From Gerris lacustris (Eukaryota; Arthropoda; Insecta; Hemiptera; Gerridae): a stretch of DNA of 64,000 nt. The notes beneath the pieces were generated by a model. The model saw only the letters and a program-made list of their open reading frames with translations. It had not been told where the DNA came from and did not search any database. The stretch covers positions 15,415,344-15,479,343 of the forward strand of contig OX578281.1 of assembly GCA_951217055.1 (NCBI GenBank). The letters run 5' to 3'. The position numbers and the translations under genes were made by a program. Below are positions 58,609 to 64,000 of this stretch, piece after piece (within the stretch, counting starts at the first letter, position 1; each line of letters starts with the position of its first letter).

Positions 58609-58661
58609 GTGAGAACATTTAAGTTAAATATACTTATTAAAATTCAATGCATTGTTTATCT

Positions 58662-58985
58662 AGTAGTAAGGTTCTAGTACTAGACGTACTAGACAGGTAG
58701 GACAAATCACTTATTCGAACCTAGCAATCAGGCCACATTTTAGGCCCATTTTACAAGTCCTGTGGTAGAGAGTCACAACCAATTCACACATCATACCTCT
58801 GTACATTGTACCGCCCAAGCGAGTATGATGTGATCATTAGTAAGGCATATAAATCAGAGCATCACGGTGAGGGATTGTACCCACTACCTCATGCCACGCT
58901 TGATTCATTGATGACCGACAGACGTGGCAAGTAACTTAATCCCCAATCCACAAGGCCATGCCGACACCCTCATTGTTTGTGTAAA
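58662..58985 (-). mobile_element. tRNA-derived SINE, copy 2
   Basis: Read on the minus strand it parallels 14308-14790: a tRNA-like head with a decayed B-box (GGGTACAATCCC), then ACTCGCTTGGGCGGTACAAT, ATGATGTGTGAA and the CTAGTAC-rich tail. It lies 50 bp after the donor of the third exon. Confidence 0.7.
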
Positions 58986-60094
58986 AGTATGATGAGTTGT
59001 TTGAACTTGAGAATTCAATACTAATTGATATAGCAGATGATATAGTTTAGTGATGATATAGTATGGTTTAGTTTAAATATGCAGTTTCTTTTCCCTCATC
59101 AAGGGAAGTTTTGAGCTACAGACATAACGCTATATAACATAACACTCTTCAGCGTTTTATCATCAAAAGGTTGTTGTCTTGTACATAATAATGACCGCTA
59201 TACTAAGAAGAGCTTCTAATCGATTTTGGACCTTTAAATCTTTAATGTTAACTCTAAATTACTCAAAAAGTAATGGTTGCAAATCCCTATTTTTAAGTTA
59301 AGGACTTTCTCAAGGAAGTCCAATTTTAGAAATAGTTTTAACTACCACAATTTTATCTCTACTTTTTTACTTCTTTTTCATAATACATAATAAGATGACA
59401 AGCAGATGGACTACTACTCCATACTAATGTTTAGCTCCGATAATTTTTCTAGTGAGGTAGCAGACTCATGGTATGTTGGCAGACCTTAACTCTTCATAGG
59501 CTGTTGTGTCATAGATTATATTATATTTTATTGCTCAAATTACCATGATGTTATTAGTGTATAAGCTTTGGGATGATTTTCCCTATAATAATTGATTCAT
59601 ATGAGATGCTGGGATCTTCATAAGACAAACTACAGGCTTCACCAGGACCCTATGGGTTTTGAAAACTTTAGGGGTACAAGATACCTTCAAACACTGATTC
59701 TGAGTGCAGGGGCCATATAATAACGATTCCTCTACTTATTATTGTAATAAATATTTTCTTAAGGTAGATTTATTTTAACAGTAAGATCTCACATGTACTA
59801 AGACCATGGTGATACTAAGACTAAGTGCAGCTATGTTTTGACTAAACTCCTAATATAAGGCATGATCACTCTTAGTTAATAAAAGTTGATAAATAAGGAA
59901 GTTTGGGTGGTGGTTTAGCTAAATCACTAAAAGAAGGAAATCAGGAAATCGTATTGGGTTGCCATAAGTTCTTTTGCAGTCTTAAATGAGGATAATCACC
60001 AAAGGTTAAGTGTGGAGTATTTACCAAAATCTAGTTACTATATTCATACCAAGGGGAGATGTCGAACCAACATTAACTAGTGATGGGGCGCATA
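58986..60094. other. Intron DNA, nothing recognised
   Basis: AT-rich intron sequence. No element ends seen. Confidence 0.4.
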
Positions 60095-60520
60095 AAGAAT
60101 GGATATGGCAACCAGGAAACATTATTTAGGAGAAATCTTACGTATTACTTATCTACCTGTTTAGAGCTATAAAATAGAATGTGACATGCTATATTAGCAT
60201 CAACTTTTTTCCAACCCCACATTTGGGCCATCCATATTTTTGTTTTCAAAATGCCAGTAAAGAATGGATCGATGTATAACATGTTGTGCTCTCAGAAAAC
60301 TTTTTTTTAGTCTTTTAGTCGTCCACCATATTGGTCAGCATTTTGAGAATATTTAGTGTGAAAATTTCCAACAACTATTCAGTTGTCACAAATGCTGAGA
60401 TGTGCCTGTGTGTCGAATTTCGTTCAAATCGATCAATTTTTTTTTACGCCAGTTACCATTAGAAAAACAAACTTTTCAAAGTCTAAGTTTGTGAAATGAA
60501 GAACTCACTATGCTTGTTTA
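60095..60520 (+). repeat. Dispersed repeat R7, copy 2
   Basis: Colinear with 55350-55760 but without a clear terminal hairpin. Confidence 0.75.
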
Positions 60521-60970
60521 ATAATTCAAAGACATCCAACTCTAAAAAACTTAAAAAACATTATATTTGATGTATCTCCAAGTAAACAATAACAAAATTA
60601 CTATAAAATTCACTAGTATTACTGATTCATTCTGTCGTAGGGTGAAAGTTTGGGATCTAAACCATATTGCTTTTCTGTAGAGCTGTCTACTTCTACATTT
60701 GAGTGGCAGTACCCCGCAAGCTAAAATTCAACTAGTTTTTGCAAAGTAAACTTTTAGAAACACCATTATAAATTTTCTATGATGACATGATTTTGTTTTT
60801 CTAGCGGAAGATTAAAACAGAAATATCCTAGATAAATGACATTCAACAGTTGATACTCTGAGGTGCAAAAGATTTTTAGTGTAATTAAATTTAAGAGCAG
60901 TTTGTTTAAAAAATTTAATGATATTACTTTATTAATAAAATATTATTATGGAATTAAAATTGGCTCTGTT

Positions 60971-61192
60971 TTAGATTGTTACTCTCCTTATAAATTATAA
61001 GAGGGGAGTAACTATCTAAAGAAGGTTTACGGAATGTACTTCTTTAGACTGTTACTCCCCTTATAAAAACAGAAGTGTAATATTCCATTGTCCTAAAGTA
61101 CATTGTACTAAAAATCCCTTTGTCTAAATAGTTGTTTAGTCAAAGTCATTTATATTCTAAAGAAAAAGAACGGAGGAGTAACAATCTGAGGA
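60971..61192. mobile_element. Foldback MITE just upstream of the fourth exon
   Basis: TTAGATTGTTACTCTCC at 60972 is inverted at 61004-61020 to make a hairpin, repeats at 61043 (TTTAGACTGTTACTCCCC), and appears inverted at the right end (GGAGGAGTAACAATCTGAGG). Confidence 0.7.
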
Positions 61193-61255
61193 AGTACCTG
61201 AAAATTCTCATCCTGTATTGATTTTTAATTTTAATAATTTATTCCTTTATTTCAG

Positions 61256-61323
61256 TGATGGTGGCTACAAGTGTTTAACATTCCACAAGAGAGACTCACA
61301 TGTTATTCAAATGTTTCAATCAG
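61256..61323 (+). CDS. Fourth recognised exon of the cysteine-rich insect protein
   Basis: The acceptor TTTATTTCAG ends at 61255 and the donor TCAG|GTAATT starts at 61324. TG|T makes Cys across the junction, followed by DGGYKCLTFHKRDSHVIQMF. The G-[YF]-x-C-[LM]-x-F-x-[KR]-R-D-x-H-V pattern is the best-conserved part of this insect family as I remember it. Family members normally continue for some tens of residues with another cysteine, so more coding sequence is expected downstream. The exon ends with the first base of a codon. Confidence 0.85.
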
Positions 61324-61683
61324 GTAATTATAAATTATGTTTATTAAACATTCTGAATAACTTATACTTGATACGCACAGTGGCGGATCCAAGGGGGGGG
61401 CAAAGGGGGCAAGTGCCCCCCCCGAGAGAGGGTACCCGAGAGACAATAATATACAAAATTATTTTGCATGTCCTGATAATATGTACACGTACACTATAAA
61501 ACAGGTAACAACAAGATCCACGCTTGAGAAAATGCATTTGTTGCAGTTCAGGGCCACCAACGGGGGGGGGGGGGGGCAGAGGGGGCAATTCCCAGAGGCC
61601 CAGGCCCCTCGGGGGCCCGTGCCTCTGGGGGGCGGGCGGCCCTAGTTTTATTACAACCAAAAAGGCAAGGAGGATATTGTTAT

Positions 61684-61892
61684 CAGTGGCGTGACTATTC
61701 GGGCCTTAAAAAAACATGAAACTTACATTTTTGTACTAATGTCGATGGGGACCCCTTTAGAGCATACGATAAAATCTAACATGGAATATTACTTCTACGC
61801 CACTGTCAGGGGGCCCATTCAGTTCTAAACGCAATTATTTTCATTTTTGTTTTGGCGAGAAGCCCCCTGCCTATGCCTTAGCTACGCCACTG
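61684..61892. mobile_element. Nested hAT-type MITE
   Basis: Starts CAGTGGCGTGACTA and ends TAGCTACGCCACTG. An extra internal end (CTACGCCACTG) at 61795-61805 suggests a nested or deleted copy. The flanks ATTGTTAT and AATGTAAT agree at six of eight positions. Confidence 0.65.
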
Positions 61893-62021
61893 AATGTAAT
61901 AAACTTAAAATTATTCCTAATGTGTCATGAGTATGGAATTTTGAATTCTTGTGTTTCATTTAGTTACTAAGATTATTGTGATGTTTTCATCTTATTCAAT
62001 ATGGTCAATGTTAATTTACAG

Positions 62022-62050
62022 GAGAGAAACTGACAGATAAATCATATTAA
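62022..62050 (+). CDS. Candidate terminal exon, nine codons plus stop
   Basis: The acceptor TTAATTTACAG precedes 62022. The split codon (G|GA) gives Gly, then EKLTDKSY and TAA at 62048-62050. Phase fits the fourth exon, and an AATAAA lies 52 bp after the stop. Against it: the whole exon is within the hAT-like insertion, it is very short, and it lacks the cysteine-containing tail I expect from relatives. It is either a transposon-supplied alternative end or not an exon at all. Confidence 0.35.
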
Positions 62051-62101
62051 CAATCTGATATTAATAACTTTTACATTTTTACTTGTAATGCATTTTTTAA
62101 A

Positions 62102-62107
62102 AATAAA
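62102..62107 (+). terminator. Candidate polyadenylation signal AATAAA
   Basis: AATAAA lies 52 bp past the candidate stop codon, followed by T-rich DNA. AATAAA is common by chance in such AT-rich DNA. Confidence 0.3.
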
Positions 62108-62772
62108 ATGTGTTATTTAACTATTTTTATTTGCTTACTCTTAATCTCATTATTTTAGCAAACAATTTATATTATGTTTTATTTTATATTATACTAAGTG
62201 TAAAAGAAGATTTTTTAATGAAACTTATCACCTACAAAACAACTTAATTATTATTTTTTTTTTTTTTAATCCATCTTAGTTAAACTCCGAAATTCGTCCC
62301 CACCAAACATCTTTTCCTGTAAGGACAAACTTGCCCCCAGAAACCCTTAAAACTCATCTTTTTGCACTTAAATTTTAAATACTTCTCCGGGGGAGGACCC
62401 CCGGACCCCCACCATTATTTGTTCAAAGGGGCCCTAATGCTAACTTGCCCAGGGGCCCGGAAATCCTCTCAGCGGTCTTGTAGCAGTTTCTAGTTTGTTT
62501 CCATAAATCATGAAACCTTACCCTACCATTGTGATTAAAACTCAATTATTTCATTCAAGTTGTAATTAAATTTAGTTATTCGAAAGATTTTGAGCCGTAT
62601 TTAATTTAAATGTTTTCTTAAGTTTGTTAAGAGTAAAACACAAATTTCTATTCAAAATTTATACATTTTTCCCCTGGACCCCTCTTTTTCTTGAGGGGTA
62701 TTTCATACCCCGAAAACCCCTCGGTGTTGGATGGATTGCCCCCCCCGAAATTAGGTCCTGGATCCGCCACTG

Positions 62773-62845
62773 GATACGCATACAAACTCTTAGCTTTATA
62801 TTTGATACGCATACATATTCTTTGCTTTATACTTGATACAGTTTG
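62773..62845 (+). repeat. Short 30-34-bp tandem repeat at the hAT target site
   Basis: GATACGCATACAAACTCTTA, then TTTGATACGCATACATATTC and TTATACTTGATACAG. The first unit is completed by 61360-61377 on the far side of the insertion. Confidence 0.7.
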
Positions 62846-63435
62846 CTTCAAAAGTACAATCTAAAGAAATTTAAATGTAATTAATTAAAAATATAATTAA
62901 AAGAGTTCAGAAGAAAGCACTTCAATAATAATACCTTTTATAATTTCATTAAAAAAAGTTTTGATGTTATATTAATGAAGAAGGGTTATTTGTGTTTAGG
63001 TGATAATTAAGATTTAAGTCCTCTCTAATTACAATATACTTAGTTAAAAATTCAATAGAATACAATTGAGACCTGCTGACTTCATATTTACCAAGAAGTG
63101 ACTTAAAAAATGTAATTATTTTTACCTCCTCTCTGTAAAAAAATATTTTTAGTTGAAAAGGTTTATATATATAGAACTACCTTATTTATTGATCAGCAAT
63201 TAGCTAGAGAGATATTTATAAAGAAATAAATGAGGTAGTGTTTAGATACTAATAAATTTAACATTTTATTTTTCTTATCTCGATAGTAACAACATTATTA
63301 TTTCTTTATTGACGAGGAAGTGGAAATTTTTTTTGGAGCTGAGGTAGATTATTGCTTGCAACATTAAACACTTCTTTGTGTTACACCTTGATTGCCTCTT
63401 CAGGCAGGTCTAAACACTCATGGGACTGTTGCGCC
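62846..63435. other. No exon recognised
   Basis: AT-rich DNA. A TTGCCTCTTCAG acceptor-like site at about 63402-63413 opens a 16-codon frame in phase with the fourth exon, but it ends in the MITE below and looks unlike the family. Confidence 0.4.
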
Positions 63436-63600
63436 CAGTGGCTTAGCTAGGACATTGAGGGCCCCCCTGCAAAAACTTATCGAAATAAAAAAGAAAAAAA
63501 GGGGGCCCCTTGAGAATGTTATAGAAGTATAATATTCCAAGCATAAGATTTTATTATCCTCTGAGGGGGCCCCCTTCGACATTGGGGGGCCCCTGTCTCA
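63436..63600. mobile_element. hAT-type MITE fragment
   Basis: Starts CAGTGGCTTAGCTAGGACAT with G/C runs (GGGGGCCCC) typical of this family. The opposite end was not found. Confidence 0.6.
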
Positions 63601-64000
63601 TGAGTTTTCTTTTTTAAAATAACAATTTTTATAAATGTAATTAAAATACATATGGTCACTATTACATATCATGCTACAATAGATAACGTAGAAGAGGTTC
63701 TAACAGTTTATTTGGTCATATCGGTTCACTGATGATAACCAACAAATAGACACATCGACTTGATATGTCGGTGTGTTCTAGGGTTAATGATAAGGTGAAT
63801 CCTTAAGGGTAAGAAGAAAAGAAGACTAAATTGTGTACCACTGATAGCAGGAATCAGCTTCTCGCTTTCCTTGTTGTTATATTTTAAAGCTTTAATGTAC
63901 AAATTGTTAAACTACAGTTTGTTTTTGTTTTTGGTTATTTTTAGTATTGTTAGTTTGTTTTTATGGTTGTGCTAGATGTCAGACGATTTTTTTATTATTA
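63601..64000. other. No gene seen
   Basis: AT-rich sequence to the window edge. Confidence 0.45.

Larger units (their letters stand above)
61378..62772. mobile_element. 1.4-kb hAT-like insertion in the last intron
   Basis: Ends CAGTGGCGGATCC (61378-61390) and its exact inverse (62760-62772). Flanked by identical GATACGCA (61370-61377 and 62773-62780). The empty site reads as a continuous 30-34-bp minisatellite (TTATACTTGATACGCATAC and so on), supporting a single insertion. Both ends are G/C-run-rich. No transposase seen; a smaller MITE of the same type is nested at 61684-61892. The candidate last exon of the host gene lies inside. Confidence 0.8.

Noticed and set aside
58352..58618. Starting the third exon at an upstream ATG-like codon
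   Set aside because: The acceptor at 58388 and exact phase with the previous exon explain the reading frame; sequence before it is intronic.
63402..63460. Alternative in-phase last exon after TTGCCTCTTCAG
   Set aside because: The frame is 16 codons, runs into a MITE end, and does not resemble the family.

Overview
This window is non-coding-rich, AT-rich animal nuclear DNA. It looks like an insect genome with large introns and a heavy repeat load. The best evidence is a four-exon, cysteine-rich reading frame of a type I know only from insects and close relatives. The retroelements (RTE-like and Jockey-like LINE reverse transcriptases, a Ty1/copia relic) and the hAT-, Mutator- and mariner-style DNA elements also fit an arthropod. 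I cannot name the species; a hemipteran-like or other neopteran insect is a guess. There are no prokaryotic genes, operons or CRISPR arrays.

The one host gene I can support is on the + strand. Its exons are 32556-32810, 47351-47572, 58389-58608 and 61256-61323. The splice phases join exactly (G|TT, A|TG, TG|T), and the introns are about 14.5, 10.8 and 2.6 kb. The product resembles insect secreted or membrane proteins of unknown function that carry DUF7042/DUF7043/DUF7045-type domains (family named from memory). The 5' exons lie before 32556 or were not recognised. A tiny candidate last exon with stop and AATAAA (62022-62107) joins in frame, but it lies inside a 1.4 kb hAT-like insertion with an 8-bp target duplication. 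It is therefore either a transposon-donated 3' end or a false exon.

Layout. 0-9 kb: dispersed repeats, an insertion between 215-bp direct repeats, a possible Harbinger fragment, and a Mutator-like element (7.1-8.3 kb) nested in a repeat with a hammerhead-like hairpin. 9.2-13.0 kb: a 52-bp satellite with higher-order structure. 13-15.8 kb: dispersed repeats and a tRNA-derived SINE. 17-21 kb: a hAT MITE, then a decayed copia element split by a 5'-truncated RTE-like LINE with a 54-bp target duplication. 21-31 kb: minisatellites, foldback elements, a tRNA-like sequence. 32.5-62 kb: the host gene, its introns packed with a Jockey-like LINE, MITEs, SINEs, tandem arrays, a Mutator-like element (56.1-57.2 kb) and several dispersed families. 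62-64 kb: hAT-type MITE ends and unannotated sequence.

The most unusual signal is a hairpin flanked by CTGANGA and GAAA boxes, the arrangement of a hammerhead ribozyme core. It occurs in about eight places in otherwise different repeats. Two of the sites lie in insertions bounded by very long direct repeats (96 bp identical, 215 bp about 98%).
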